A stretch of 64,000 bases of DNA from Cordia subcordata (lineage: Eukaryota > Streptophyta > Magnoliopsida > Boraginales > Cordiaceae). The position numbers were made by a program, and so were the translations under genes. Below, piece by piece: positions 24,923 through 34,516 of the stretch. Under the pieces are notes generated by a model. It saw only the letters and a list, made by a program, of their open reading frames with translations, did no database searches and was not told where the DNA came from. The stretch covers positions 6,409,501-6,473,500 of the forward strand of contig JAPTOF010000003.1 in the NCBI GenBank assembly GCA_028554755.1, given 5' to 3'. The first letter of the stretch is position 1. Each line of letters begins with the position of its first letter.

Positions 24923-27900
24923 AGTTGCATTGAAAATCGTAGAATCGCGAGATTCTTGTTCATGGAATCAAAAGCTTTTTTCTTTTTTCTTCTTTTCCTA
25001 TTTTTCTTGAATCTGCTTTTCACGAAACTATTCTCAGATTGGCAATCTTGTAGATGTCACTCAAGATTAATAGCAAGGCTTGAACAAAAAAAAAAAGGAA
25101 AAATAGCAAGGCATTAGCTTGAGGATGAATTTCTTTTGTGTTGAAGCTTTTCTAAGGATTAAGGATGATCGAAGTTCTATAATGTAAAATACACAGCCAC
25201 ACATACACACATTTATATATTCTTAAATTTATATTTTCATTTATCGTAACAGTTGGTATTATGACTTGTGACCGGGTAGTTTTGGTTGGGTCCCATGAAG
25301 ATGGTGATATGAAGGGGTCTTTGGGTAAGGACATTCTTGGAAAATAGTTTAAAATTCCCAGGAATATGAGTTGTAAACCAAATATAATAAGTTAATGGTC
25401 CTGGGAATATTTCAAGATTTTCCTGGAATATTTTTGATATGCCAAACAATTTTAGAAATGTTCCTGGAAATCACATTCCCCGAACCAAACGCCCCCTAAG
25501 AGTGATCTGATGGATGAGGAAATCTCTTGCAACTGATGACCGAGGATGTAGGACAAAGGTGAGCTCCAGGTCATGAGATGAAGTAGAATCAAGAGGTGCA
25601 TTGCTCTATATTTTTCCCTTTTAGATGTGTTAGAGTATTTCCTCCCACATGGAAAAATCACAAAGTCTAACCACATAGAAAAATCACAAAGTCTAAGACC
25701 ACTTAATAAGATTTTGGGTTACTCCTCCAATTGACCAATTGGTTTTTAGGATGGAACCTCAGAATTCTTCACATGATATCAGAGCCTAAGTTATGGGCCA
25801 ATTATATTTGTCTACGTGTGACCCTTCTTCATCCACGTGTGACGTTCTAATTTGTCCATGTGTGACTCTTCTTCAATTATCAAATTAGGTTACACGTGAG
25901 GGGGAATGTTAGAGTATTTCCTCCCACATGGAAAAATCACAAAGTCTAAGCCCACTTAATAAGATTCTGGGCTACTCCAATTGACCAATTGGTTTTTAGG
26001 ATGGAACCCCCGAATTCTTCACAAGATGGACAAATAAACTCTCTAAATAAAACTTAGGGCTAGAGCAACTAATGTTGCCAGTCAGTGGCATCTGAACCAC
26101 AAAAGAGAGGAGGGAGACAAAAGGATTAAGTATATCATGTCTAAACAGAGCCAGAGCATTAATTGATTGTGCAAGCACCATCCTGGACTGAAAGATAAGG
26201 CGGATAAGTCAAAATTCAAATTTTCCACACTTTGCTGCCAGCACATGATAGCCTAGGTGAGACTAAGGTCAGGCTAGTTTTTGGATTTGGATCATTACAG
26301 ATTGCATCAGTACAAAGTTTACATGCACAGAGCCGCATATGGCTCTGTAGTCAGTGATTGTGGTTCTGAGGCATTGTTGCAATTAGGATGTTGGAGAATG
26401 GGATACCGGTAACTTCCAACCTGATAAGCTATACGTTACGATAACTCTTTAGGCTGATTAGTTATACTTATTATAGCTCTTGTATGGACAATATTCTAGT
26501 TAGTTATTGAAGCATGTGACAGCTATGAAATAAGCATCTTATGCAAGTCAGTTAACTGACTTTCTCAGCTGTATAAGATTCCCAAATATCTTCTAAACTC
26601 TTTAACACATCTATAATTCGATGAGTGAAAGCATTCACTTCTCACCATTACCTTCTCTCGCTCAAACTCTGTGATGGTTACTAGAGCAGTTTGAATCTTA
26701 GCACAATAAATTAATGAACCAATATCCTCTCTACAAGCTTAAGCTTTTAGATGAGGTGGTAACTCTAACATGGTATCAGAGCTTGGAAGCCAAACGGCAC
26801 AGGTTCGATCTTTAGTGCCACCCATTTAATTAAATTGTCCACGTGCAAGCTCTAAACAAATTACGCTGCACGTGAGGGGGCGTGTTAACACAATAAATTA
26901 ATAAACCAATATCCTCTCTACAAGCTTAAGCTTTTAGATAAGGTGGTAACTCTAACAAGCCCAAAATCCATGTTTGTTTTTCTGCAAGTCTTCTACGGAC
27001 CACTGCTTTCTCCTTGTTGAAGATCTTTCTTCGTTCTTCTCCATTCAAAGGTCTTCTTCTCCATTATATCTTTTTCTAAGAAGCTTTAACTCTTGCATCA
27101 ATGGCTCCCACTTCAGGCATGGAACTACTTTTAGGACTGAAGATAGTGATTCAGAATCTGGATACCTAGTTCAGATCAAATTTGATAACTCCAATTATGA
27201 GCTACAGAAAGGACAACTCCAAGTTGTTCTCCAAGACCATCAATGATTTAGTCAGGGCTGTGAGTAGATCCATGCCCTATCAAACTGCTAATGAATATGT
27301 ACTCCTCTTGGCTACTCACAGATTAGCACCTGAAAACTTGTTTGCTTGCCTTCATTACTCCTCTTCTCCTCAAGTTTGCCCTCTACCAACTGCTCCTCCT
27401 ATTTGCACTGCCTTGGCCGCAAGGTTTAACTCTCTAAACAGATATTCAGCAGTTGAAGATGAAGTTCTGTACTGTGTCAAAAGGCAGTCTTCCAGTGGAG
27501 TCTTTTGAATTGTTGAACATGGTGGTTTTATGTATTGTTTCTCTCGCAAATTGGTAGGGAGACACTATTTTTTGTCTCTTACTGTGAAAAGTCAAAGCCT
27601 TATTTCTGTTTGACATCTCAAAAGGACGAGGTTCAATTTATTAGTGAGACTTGCAGGTGCTGCAGAAGTGATCTCAGAAGAAGACCTTGTTCTATACACC
27701 CTTGAAGTCCTTCCTCCCTGAATTTGATTCATCAAATGCTTCAATTAGGGTTAGGCGCTCTCTCTTCACGGTTCAGGAGTTCAGGAGGCTATTGATATCA
27801 GAAGAATCCGAAATTATTTTTATCTACCAGCACTATCCTAGGGAATTCTTCCAAGGGCCAGGGGCAGAAAAAGTAGCTTCAGAGTGGGGAGTGGGGGCAG

Positions 27901-30900
27901 AGGTCATAGAAATCCCTCTGGAGTTGCTTCCTGTTATAGAGGCCTTGTTTTTCCCATTCATGCTCATCTTGCTTGTTTGCATCAATCTCCTCCCCAAACT
28001 AGCAAAATCTATTGTTAGATATGTGAAGAACCTAACCATGTGGCCCTTGACTGCTGGCATAGGTAGGATACAACTAACTATTTTAGTCATGAATCAGAAG
28101 CAGGCTTTAGCTGCTCAAGTGGGCACTACTGGCGCATCAAACTCCTTGCTCAACTTCATTCTTGTCTTCCTTACAATGGTTGAGGCTCTGTTTCTGTCGG
28201 TCATGGGCATCCGTTTTAAGGGTGCTAGTAATGATCTTCCCGCTTTCTCTTCTCTTTCTCTAATGGTATCTATGTTCTACAAAAATTTCTACTACGCCGA
28301 TGGTTTTCTTCTATTCAACTAATCAACTCCAAGGAGGTGACCATTTTGGATAACTCTAGTCATAAGGTCTTAATCCTTTGCCATCCAATTGTTCCCTCTC
28401 TTTCCCTGTCGTCAGCCAGGCTTTGTTCTGCAGTTCTAGTACAGCAATGAAGTTTCCAGATCTTTTCTGGCACTGCAGACTTGGTGACATTCTGCTCATG
28501 GTTCCCCGCTTATCACTAATCTGTTGCATATCATACTTTAGATGGCTTGTGTTTTCTACTTCTATAAACATGAGTTTGTTTGGATAGCATTGCCAAACTA
28601 GTTGGTTGTCTTAAGTTGATAAACAAAAGATGTTTATCATTCTTATAATAGTTGGCTAGGACTGTACCAAATGGTAGCTTGTTTAGAAGGCCATCAATAT
28701 GGTAGAAATTTGCCAAAGGAGCAGAATATGCCTTCAGATGAATTTCCTAATCTTTGCTTTCATATTGAGTACCCATGCTACCAAGTTGAGGGAAAAAGGA
28801 GGGGCTTACACTAAGAGATGTATTTTTATCAAATTCTCTTTTTCCACCTTTACTTGTGGTTAAGATGTTAGAAGGTAAACTAAAGTTTCGTATTTTTCGT
28901 AGTACTTTGTAGCTATACCAATGTTGTCATAGGAGGAAAAGAATAATATACCTCTTTTGATTTGGGAGAGAGACAGTACATCAAACTATCAAGTTCAACA
29001 CTTCCCCTCAAACATATTAACTGGGGAACCATTAAGAGATTTTGCAAATAAATTTGCTAACTGATTGTTAGAGCTAACATAAAAGCTAACAATATCTTTG
29101 GATAACAATTTTTCTCTCACAAAATGGCAACCCATTTCAATGTGTTTGGTTCATTCGATGAATACTATATTTGTGGCATTGTGAATGGCAGTTTGGTTTC
29201 CACAGACAGGCTTCAATGGATTAGAACAATCAATCCCACTGTCTATGAGTAGATGTTTAACCCATATACACTCACGAGTCCCATAGCTCAATACTCTGTC
29301 TTAGCACTTAAAACAAGTAATTACATCTTGTTTCTCACTTTTTCATAAGACAAGATTTCCACTAACACATAACACCTAAAGATTGACCACGTATCTGATG
29401 GACTACCTGCGTAATTTGCAACTGATTACTCGCTAATTTTTATGTCCTCAATCATTGTAAAACAATCCTTTTCCATAAAAGCCTTTAATTTACCTCAGAA
29501 CCCGAATGATTGCATCCCAATGCACAAGGACCTGCTCGTAGAGTTTAGGAATTGACTGATGAAACTAACTACAAATAAATATGTGGCAAAGTCACAATGA
29601 GGGAATTAAGTTTTCCAACTAACCTCCTATATCTGCTTAGATTTGACATTAACTTCCCCTTATCTAGTAGAAGCTTCATATTTAGTGTGGGTGAATCATA
29701 AGATTGTGAACTAAGTAGCCTAACATCATTTAATGCATCTGGAGCGTAATTCTGCTAGAAATGAACACGTCCTGTTCTGATTGTGTCACTTTGATGTCCA
29801 AGAAATAATTTAATCGACCTAATTCTGTTCTGGAGTTGTTGATGAAGGAAAGCATTTAAGTCATCAATGCTTGCTGATCATCAACATATACAATTAACAT
29901 AAGCTGCAGACGTAGAAAAGCATCAATAGAAAGTAGAATGATCCCACATCAGTACGGGTCAAGCCAAATTCAAGGACCACAGTACTAAACATTTAAAGCA
30001 AGTCCAAAGAGACTGCTTGAGGCTATAAAGAGCCTTCTTTAGACCACTTATCTTCTTGGGCTCACCTAAGCAACAAAACATGAAGGTTGCAAAAAAAACC
30101 TCAATCTTTAACTGCTTAAAAGTGAGTATTTTTGCTTAGATGTGCGAAGATAACAAGAGAGCATGATTTAGGGAGAACGAGATGCTCAATATAGCAGAGC
30201 AATTGTCACTCAGTAAGAAGTGTGATAGGATCTCAGACAGTTTACTCCAAAAATAATGTAATCTCTCAACACTTGAATAAGTTGATTTCAAATTGAACAT
30301 GCATATTATGAATCATGTTTTGTTCATATGATAAATAGCTTTCCAGTTAAAGTTTTTAGTGTATACCCTTTATTCTGTCTTTCAAAAGTCCTATGTCTTC
30401 CAGAATTATCTGAGCTACTAGACAACATCTGCATAATAGAAGTTCTGATTCTCATCTGGTTATGCTTCAGTGAAGAATTACTTCTGCAAGAGGATAGCTC
30501 AGATATGACTACCATTGCAACTGAATTTAAGGGTATGCATCTGAGTCAGGGTTTTGATTCTGTGGAACCATTGGGTGGAGTTAGAAGATTTAACCACTCC
30601 TCAAATACAAGTCTGAGTATGCCAATGCAAAGGTATAGTCTATGTCCGTAAAGTATTTCCTTATAAGAATATGCATCCAGGTCTGTTTATCATTGCAAAT
30701 TCATTTTACCTGTATCCATAATTCCATTAACTTTTATTTGATGCAAAAGCTGAATTTATGTATTAAATATGATTTTCTGGTTTTAAGGCTGCTTTGGAGT
30801 TGCAAATCATTCTCATTCTCCAACATTTGCCTTCAAAAGTTTCATGCAAAATTCAGTAACTTAGAGGCTACTATAAACTGAAGTGTTCTTAGATTTTTGC

Positions 30901-31620
30901 TGAAAGGATGTGAATTAGATTCTAACTGTGTGTAATTTTAAATTGCATGACATTTTTTTATCAACATGTAGTTGAATGGAATGTTTACTGTACGAAGAGT
31001 AAAGAATTAGTTGACTGTTCTGTTTCCTCTATTCTCCTCCTTTTCTATGGAAGCTCGGCTTGATAGTTTTCATTTTGCATCTTATTGAAACAGACCAAAT
31101 GGGCCCATTCAACCCATTTCACATGGAGAAGCAGGCAGCTCTCATACAGCTCATGGTCATACTATCTCAAAGCCATTACACTTGATGCCTCAATTGGCAC
31201 CAAGTTCTAGCCGTTTTGGGCAACACCCTGTTCAAAGATTCAACCATGGCAGATCAACAGCTGTTTGCAGCAGTGAGTGGGATCATATTAAAGCTCAGGC
31301 TCCACTGTCAAGCTTCAAGTCTGTTGGTCCTCATTCTTCTGGAAGCAATGGCATACCATGGGGTACTGCTAAATCTACCATCTTAAAAACCCCTCTCTCA
31401 GAAACAAAAAGGATTCTTTTTTTCTTTTTTTTCAGAAGAAGAAACTATTGTCTTAAGAACCAGATTGCTCTCCGTTATCTTCTCTTACTGGTTTTTATCC
31501 ATTATTCTTGATCAATATAATTTTTTATAAAATTGTCGTGTAGGGCGTAGAGGCAACCATCCCATGGCCAATATCCCGCCAGCTTCCCGTGGAAGGAAAG
31601 ACTACGGGAGTATCACCTAA
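5240..31620 (+). CDS. YAK1: Dual-specificity protein kinase YAK1 homolog (DYRK family), 18 exons
   Basis: Exons: 5240-5476, 6155-6354, 14411-14564, 14652-14761, 14849-14918, 15032-15114, 15196-15274, 15364-15404, 17072-17194, 17720-17870, 18776-18890, 18980-19062, 20697-20771, 22098-22172, 22282-23090, 30471-30632, 31094-31362, 31544-31620. All introns are GT..AG and the exons sum to 2913 nt (970 aa), close to Arabidopsis YAK1. The Ser-rich N-terminus is followed by a plant YAK1 block (about 80-145) and a kinase domain (about 147-490): glycine loop G154-V161, catalytic K176, CDLKPEN with D274, DFG with D295, and Y307-S-Y309 in the activation loop matching the DYRK autophosphorylation site. 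The long C-terminal tail is rich in Ser, Gly and Gln. The family works in nucleus and cytoplasm, where YAK1 restrains growth downstream of TOR and acts in ABA/drought responses. Exon 8 has only 41 nt. Confidence 0.95.
8950..9167 (-). repeat. 3' LTR of the intron-2 copia element
   Basis: Read on the minus strand it begins TGTTAAGGGAAAGC just after a purine-rich AGGGGAT tract, has a TATAAATAG box (about 9043-9051), and ends ..CAGCAGACA. These are the usual features of a plant copia LTR (TG..CA, PPT upstream). The partner 5' LTR was not found, so the outer border is tentative. Confidence 0.6.
9168..12820 (-). mobile_element. Truncated Ty1/copia retrotransposon in YAK1 intron 2
   Basis: On the minus strand, from high to low coordinates: gag UBN2-type region (about 12820-12362), gag pre-integrase HLRLRHPS block (about 11780-11740), integrase and linker remnants (about 11640-10440), reverse transcriptase (10425-9712, with [10 protein letters not shown] and the [13 protein letters not shown] block) and RNase H (9684-9424, [13 protein letters not shown]). 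Stops and frameshifts break it into several frames, and the 5' LTR and gag start are missing. It lies antisense to the host intron, which limits interference from its own poly(A) signals. Confidence 0.85.
12970..13217 (+). repeat. Tandem duplication, about 124-bp unit
   Basis: Two adjacent copies (about 12970-13094 and 13095-13217) begin GCTTAGTAGGxCAGAAGAGG and end ATGGTGGAACT.TTTAAG. Copies differ by scattered substitutions and short indels. Function unknown; it lies just outside the truncated copia. Confidence 0.75.
15405..17071 (+). other. YAK1 intron 8 (1.67 kb)
   Basis: It follows the 41-nt exon 8. Apart from the 174-bp tandem duplication at 16061-16408, no element or gene is recognisable. 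Confidence 0.8.
16061..16408 (+). repeat. Tandem duplication, 174-bp unit, in YAK1 intron 8
   Basis: The unit starts TGCCAACTTTTAAGTGATAT; copies lie at 16061-16234 and 16235-16408. They differ at a modest number of positions. Both contain the GTTTTCCTAGAACTGGGTTG segment and end GTTGCCGAAGAATCT. No protein family recognised. Confidence 0.85.
19063..20696 (+). other. YAK1 intron 12 (1.6 kb)
   Basis: AT-rich intron; no recognisable element or gene. Short purine tracts around 19990-20020 and 20430-20455 only. Confidence 0.7.
20890..21125 (+). repeat. Approximate direct repeat, about 160-bp period, in YAK1 intron 13
   Basis: Around 20895 and 21055 the text TTTGCAGAAA(TT)CTCTGCCTCCAACAATCTC recurs, followed both times by a matching GTGTCATTCTTCTCTTT stretch. 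The upstream TTTTCAGAAAG segment also recurs (about 20862 and 21033). Copies are diverged. Each contains a pyrimidine-AG that could act as a cryptic acceptor. Confidence 0.65.
21211..21356 (+). repeat. Tandem duplication, 73-bp unit, in YAK1 intron 13
   Basis: Copies at 21211-21283 and 21284-21356 both begin ATCAATCGAGATTGCATA and differ at about ten positions. Function unknown. Confidence 0.85.
23768..23873 (+). repeat. Tandem duplication, 53-bp unit
   Basis: AGTATTATGCT(A/G)TAGGTTTTTC recurs at 23768 and 23821, each copy ending GGAAATTTTGTAAACAC. Near-identical copies, so probably recent. Confidence 0.85.
24025..24062 (+). repeat. C13 ... G13 homopolymer pair
   Basis: Thirteen C (24025-24037), seven T, GGGTT, then thirteen G (24050-24062). 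The strand could pair with itself into a G:C hairpin. It is also a typical site of length error in sequencing. Confidence 0.9.
24325..25495. mobile_element. PIF/Harbinger-like non-autonomous DNA transposon
   Basis: The termini GGGGATGTTTGGTTC (left) and GAACCAAACGCCCC (right) are inverted repeats, flanked by CTA on both sides (24322-24324, 25496-25498), close to the TWA duplications of this superfamily. Sub-terminal repeats of the CCTGGGAATAT type occur on both sides. The interior includes a (TA)13 microsatellite (24897-24922). No transposase frame is present. A hAT-type MITE is the alternative. Confidence 0.6.
25628..26023 (+). mobile_element. TRIM retrotransposon, copy A (complete)
   Basis: A terminal-repeat retrotransposon in miniature. 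The 5' LTR is 25628-25773 and the 3' LTR 25917-26023; both start TGTTAGAGTATTTCC and end GAATTCTTCACA. A primer-binding site TGATATCAGAGCC follows the first LTR (25774-25786), one base off the usual initiator-Met complement TGGTATCAGAGC. A polypurine tract GTGAGGGGGAA precedes the second LTR. The flanks carry a perfect 5-bp duplication AGATG (25623-25627, 26024-26028). The 5' LTR has an internal duplication of AAAAATCACAAAGTCTAA that the 3' LTR lacks. There is no coding capacity, so mobility depends on other elements. Confidence 0.9.
26395..28900 (+). mobile_element. Copia 5' half relic, plus strand, interrupted by TRIM copy B
   Basis: A likely LTR/leader (about 26395-26695 and 26958-27095) precedes a broken gag. 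A zinc knuckle of the C-x2-C-x4-H-x4-C type is readable at 28013-28054, with a TAG inside it. A gag-pre-integrase fragment (FWHCRLGD) lies near 28459-28482. The 211-codon open frame at 27687-28322 is in another phase from the zinc knuckle and is a shadow, not a gene. Borders are approximate. Confidence 0.6.
26696..26957 (+). mobile_element. TRIM retrotransposon, copy B (complete)
   Basis: Two 75-bp LTRs (26696-26770 and 26883-26957) end CTCTAACA. The first is followed directly by TGGTATCAGAGC (26771-26782), the exact initiator-Met-tRNA primer-binding complement. The second is preceded by the purine tract CACGTGAGGGGGCG. There is no open frame. No matching target duplication was found, so an LTR or flank may have recombined. 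Confidence 0.8.
28900..30240 (-). mobile_element. Copia 3' half relic (RT to RNase H), minus strand
   Basis: Minus-strand frames show the copia [13 protein letters not shown] block (about 30045-30013), a YVDD catalytic box (29888-29877), and a C-terminal [23 protein letters not shown] RNase H-end segment (about 29130-29010). Frameshifts and stops are frequent. It abuts the plus-strand copia relic tail to tail. Confidence 0.75.
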
Positions 31621-32750
31621 TTTTTAGAATAGCTTTATTTGCAAGTGCGAGGTGAGTAGATATATCTCCAGCTGTGAGGTAATGTAGCTAGAGTTGAAAA
31701 GATGCAACTGTACTAAACCTTTCCACCTACCCCTTTGGGTGGTGCTATAAAAGTATAATTTACCTTCCAAAATGTGTGCATTCATTTTGTCTTTTGATAT
31801 TATAGTTAATGATAATTGTTTTTGTTTCTCCAGTTGCTTTTCTTGTTGATTCAAAAATCTCTGTTTAACTTAAGCTACTTATTCCCAGGTTTATAGAGTT
31901 CTCTTTATATGAGTAGAGTGCGTTTAGTTTTCTTCATCTAGTTTCTTCCTGAAAAGAAGTCAAAATCATCGAAAGAATACCATATGTAGTTTCTCCCCTA
32001 ACACTGTAATTATGAATGTGAACCTGAAGCGGCACATTTTGTAACAGAACATTGTTACATTGTTATTTATTATGATCCTTTTTCATCTTTACTCTCTTTT
32101 AATACATGATAGTTTTTTATTCGTTTTATTATTATATGCGTGACATATTATAAATTCATGGATTCTTAGATGTATTATAAATTCATGGATTCTTAGATGT
32201 TTGTGTGTGGCATAAAGCATTACTCATTTCCGTATCATCATAAACTTTAGTGCCTCCAATTTTTGGCTATAAATAGTTTCAAGTTAATGCGTCGGTGCCC
32301 TCTGTAATTTGTTTAAATAACACGACCCTTGCCTGTGATTTGGAAAATAACTCGTACACTTATATCACTTTACCCTCTAGTTTATATGTTTATATTATGT
32401 TGTGCTTACGTGTGCAGATATGTTTTCCATTGCTATTTCTGCCACTATATTAGATTTGATTTTAAAATTTTTAAAGAATGATAATCTATGGCCTATGGTA
32501 TAGCAATCTTGGTCTTAACATATTAATTTAATAATATAATATTTTGGTTATTTTCTTTTAGTTTCTAAATTCTAGTTTCTATTCTTATTCTACATATCTG
32601 ATTTCTAACAAGTTGTTAATTGGTATAGTTTTCAATTTGAATACCCTTAAGCATAATGTATCCTTTCCCCATAAATCATCTTCCATCTAACAAAATAAGT
32701 TGATCAGACTCAAGCCCAAGTTTGAAACCAAACTTGTTTAATAGACCTCT
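31621..32750 (+). other. YAK1 3'UTR and downstream AT-rich DNA
   Basis: It follows the YAK1 stop. No coding frame is supported. A perfect 27-bp tandem duplication (unit TATTATAAATTC..., 32146-32172 and 32173-32199) lies within. A poly(A) site cannot be placed. Confidence 0.6.
32146..32199 (+). repeat. Perfect 27-bp tandem duplication
   Basis: Two identical head-to-tail copies of a 27-mer starting TATTATAAATTCATGG. Confidence 0.9.
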
Positions 32751-32779
32751 TTACACTAATTCTTCCTAACTTCTAGAAC

Positions 32780-33884
32780 AAAATACATACATTTTAATGA
32801 GAAAAGTTTTTCCAGAAGTAAAAACAATTTTAACAACCCCCTTTTGACAAGTGCAATATTAGAGTTTCCTATGCAAAGAACCAAAACTTTCTTTAACCAG
32901 AACAAATGACTAAAATAGCACATTGTCCTTGAGCACTTGCTTTGTTGTACAAGAATCAATTCATCAAGTTGCATCATCTTGGAGAAGATTAACCTGGAAA
33001 TCACAGCCATAAACTTGTTCTAGTCGTTGTCCTTTTTGTTTTGGTTGTTGTTGCTGAAAGTCGACTATACCTTTTTGTAATGTCGATACTCAACCTTGAT
33101 GTGCCTATTTTTGCCACATTGGGAGCATGATCCTTTCTTTTTTTTCTTTTTTTTTTTTCTTATTGTTGCCAAAATCATTGTTCTTCCTTTTCTTGTTTGA
33201 TGGTCCTCCTCCCACCATATGAATCTTTGAAACTTCAACAATTTTTTTTTGGAACTTTGTCCTTTGCTTCGTTTATTTTTAGTTCAACCTGGTTCCTGTA
33301 CTCTTCTTCTATGCGAAGATAATTACCAAGGTCCTCTAAAGACATCTCTTCTTTCTTATGCTTCAAGGCTTTCTTTGTGTCTTATCAAGAAGGGAAAGTT
33401 TATCAATCATAGAAGACACAATAATGGCATCATCCATGTTCAGTTTATATTATTTGAAACTAGTAAAGATTTGACTTATTTCATGAAACTAGTCCATTAT
33501 CGAGCAATTATTAATCATTTTAAATTATTTAGACAAATAACCAGGAACTTCTTGCTACTTTCATCCTCAATCATGCACTTCGTCTCCAATTTGTCCCATA
33601 AAACCTTTGTAGTATCTTCATTCTAGTATGCATCAAAAAGTGCGTCTGTCATGCCACTCAAAGTATGACCCTTGTAGATATAATCATCATTGTCCCATTT
33701 TATTGTGCTCAAACTTGTTGAAGCATCTCTTGATCATTTGGCTTAGGTCTTTTAGTGGTTAAAACATAGGATACCTTAAGCATAGTGAGAAGGAAGTGAA
33801 TATTCTTCTGCCAACACATGAAATTGCCTTCTTGAAAGGGATCAAGTTTCACAAAATTGGTCCCATCTCTTTTAGCAAAGCCAC
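32780..33884 (-). pseudogene. Copia gag-protease relic, minus strand
   Basis: Below the LTR at 33885-34516, minus-strand frames give a gag start (about 33866), a UBN2-like gag core (about 33640-33300), a CSQCGKNRHIK zinc-knuckle remnant (about 33135-33100) and a protease-like stretch with IDS (about 32990-32800). Stops and frameshifts disrupt it. The rest of pol is absent, so only the 5' end of the element remains. Confidence 0.65.
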
Positions 33885-34516
33885 TGTTCGAGTTATAGCA
33901 AAATAATCCTTAAGACTATCAGAACACAATGGGAAAACTCTTAAAATATGGCTTTAAAGCATACTACAAATGGCACTTTCCTTAAGAATTATTTGCTCCT
34001 ACCAATTTGGTATGCAAAGGAGTTTGTGCAAATATGCTTTACAATACAATGAAGCTAACAACCTAAATTGATTTGCATTATCAAACCAAGTCAACTAGCA
34101 CTCATTGGAAGATAGTAGGGATATCTAAGGCTTTTAAGTTATTTCCTATATAAAGTGAACTTATAGTTTAATTTGAATGTTTGTAGAAACAATGGGTGGT
34201 TGTGGATGTTTTTCATGCTCTTGGAGGCTTCCAAACAATGTCTATTTGTAGACTATTTTTAGTCTAATCCTACCAAACACTTCTGTTGGAAGACTAATTG
34301 AAAAGATCTATTCAAATTGACATGAACTATCATGTTCTGTTTTTACCAGTTGACCTACTGGTTGACCATAAGCATCATTTGGTAGAAATAGTGACCTTAC
34401 TAATCTTGCTAGTCGACCAACCAATCAACCAATTCTTTTGACTGGTAGAATTAGTGTGCTCACTAGAATTCCTGGTTGACTTGTATGCCCAGTGACTTCT
34501 GGAAATTACTTCTACA
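33885..34516 (-). repeat. Copia 5' LTR, minus strand (family shared with 53505-54148)
   Basis: Read on the minus strand it opens TGTAGAAGTAATTTCC and ends ..AACTCGAACA. It aligns over most of its length with the plus-strand LTR at 53505-54148, for example CTTAGATATCCCTAC.ATCTTCC. The expected initiator-Met primer site is not seen just inside it, so the inner edge may be altered. Confidence 0.6.

Larger units (their letters stand above)
23091..30470 (+). other. YAK1 intron 15 (7.4 kb), a transposon nest
   Basis: It separates the Ser/Gly-rich exon 15 from exon 16. The phase works: exon 15 ends ..AACTACAG and exon 16 opens TGAAGAATTA, giving ..DPNYSEELLL as in plant YAK1. Contents in order: a 53-bp duplication, a poly-C/poly-G pair, a Harbinger-like element, TRIM copy A, a plus-strand copia fragment interrupted by TRIM copy B, and a minus-strand copia pol fragment. 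None carries a usable gene. Confidence 0.85.

Noticed and set aside
26771..26830. tRNA-like or SINE-like text (TGGTATCAGAGC ... GGTTCGATC)
   Set aside because: The first part is the reverse-transcription primer site of a TRIM, with an LTR on each side; no A-box or cloverleaf could be drawn.
27687..28322. 211-codon plus-strand open frame with hydrophobic segments, looking like a membrane protein
   Set aside because: The copia gag zinc knuckle (28013-28054) is readable in another frame of the same DNA, so this frame is a shadow of a retroelement relic.
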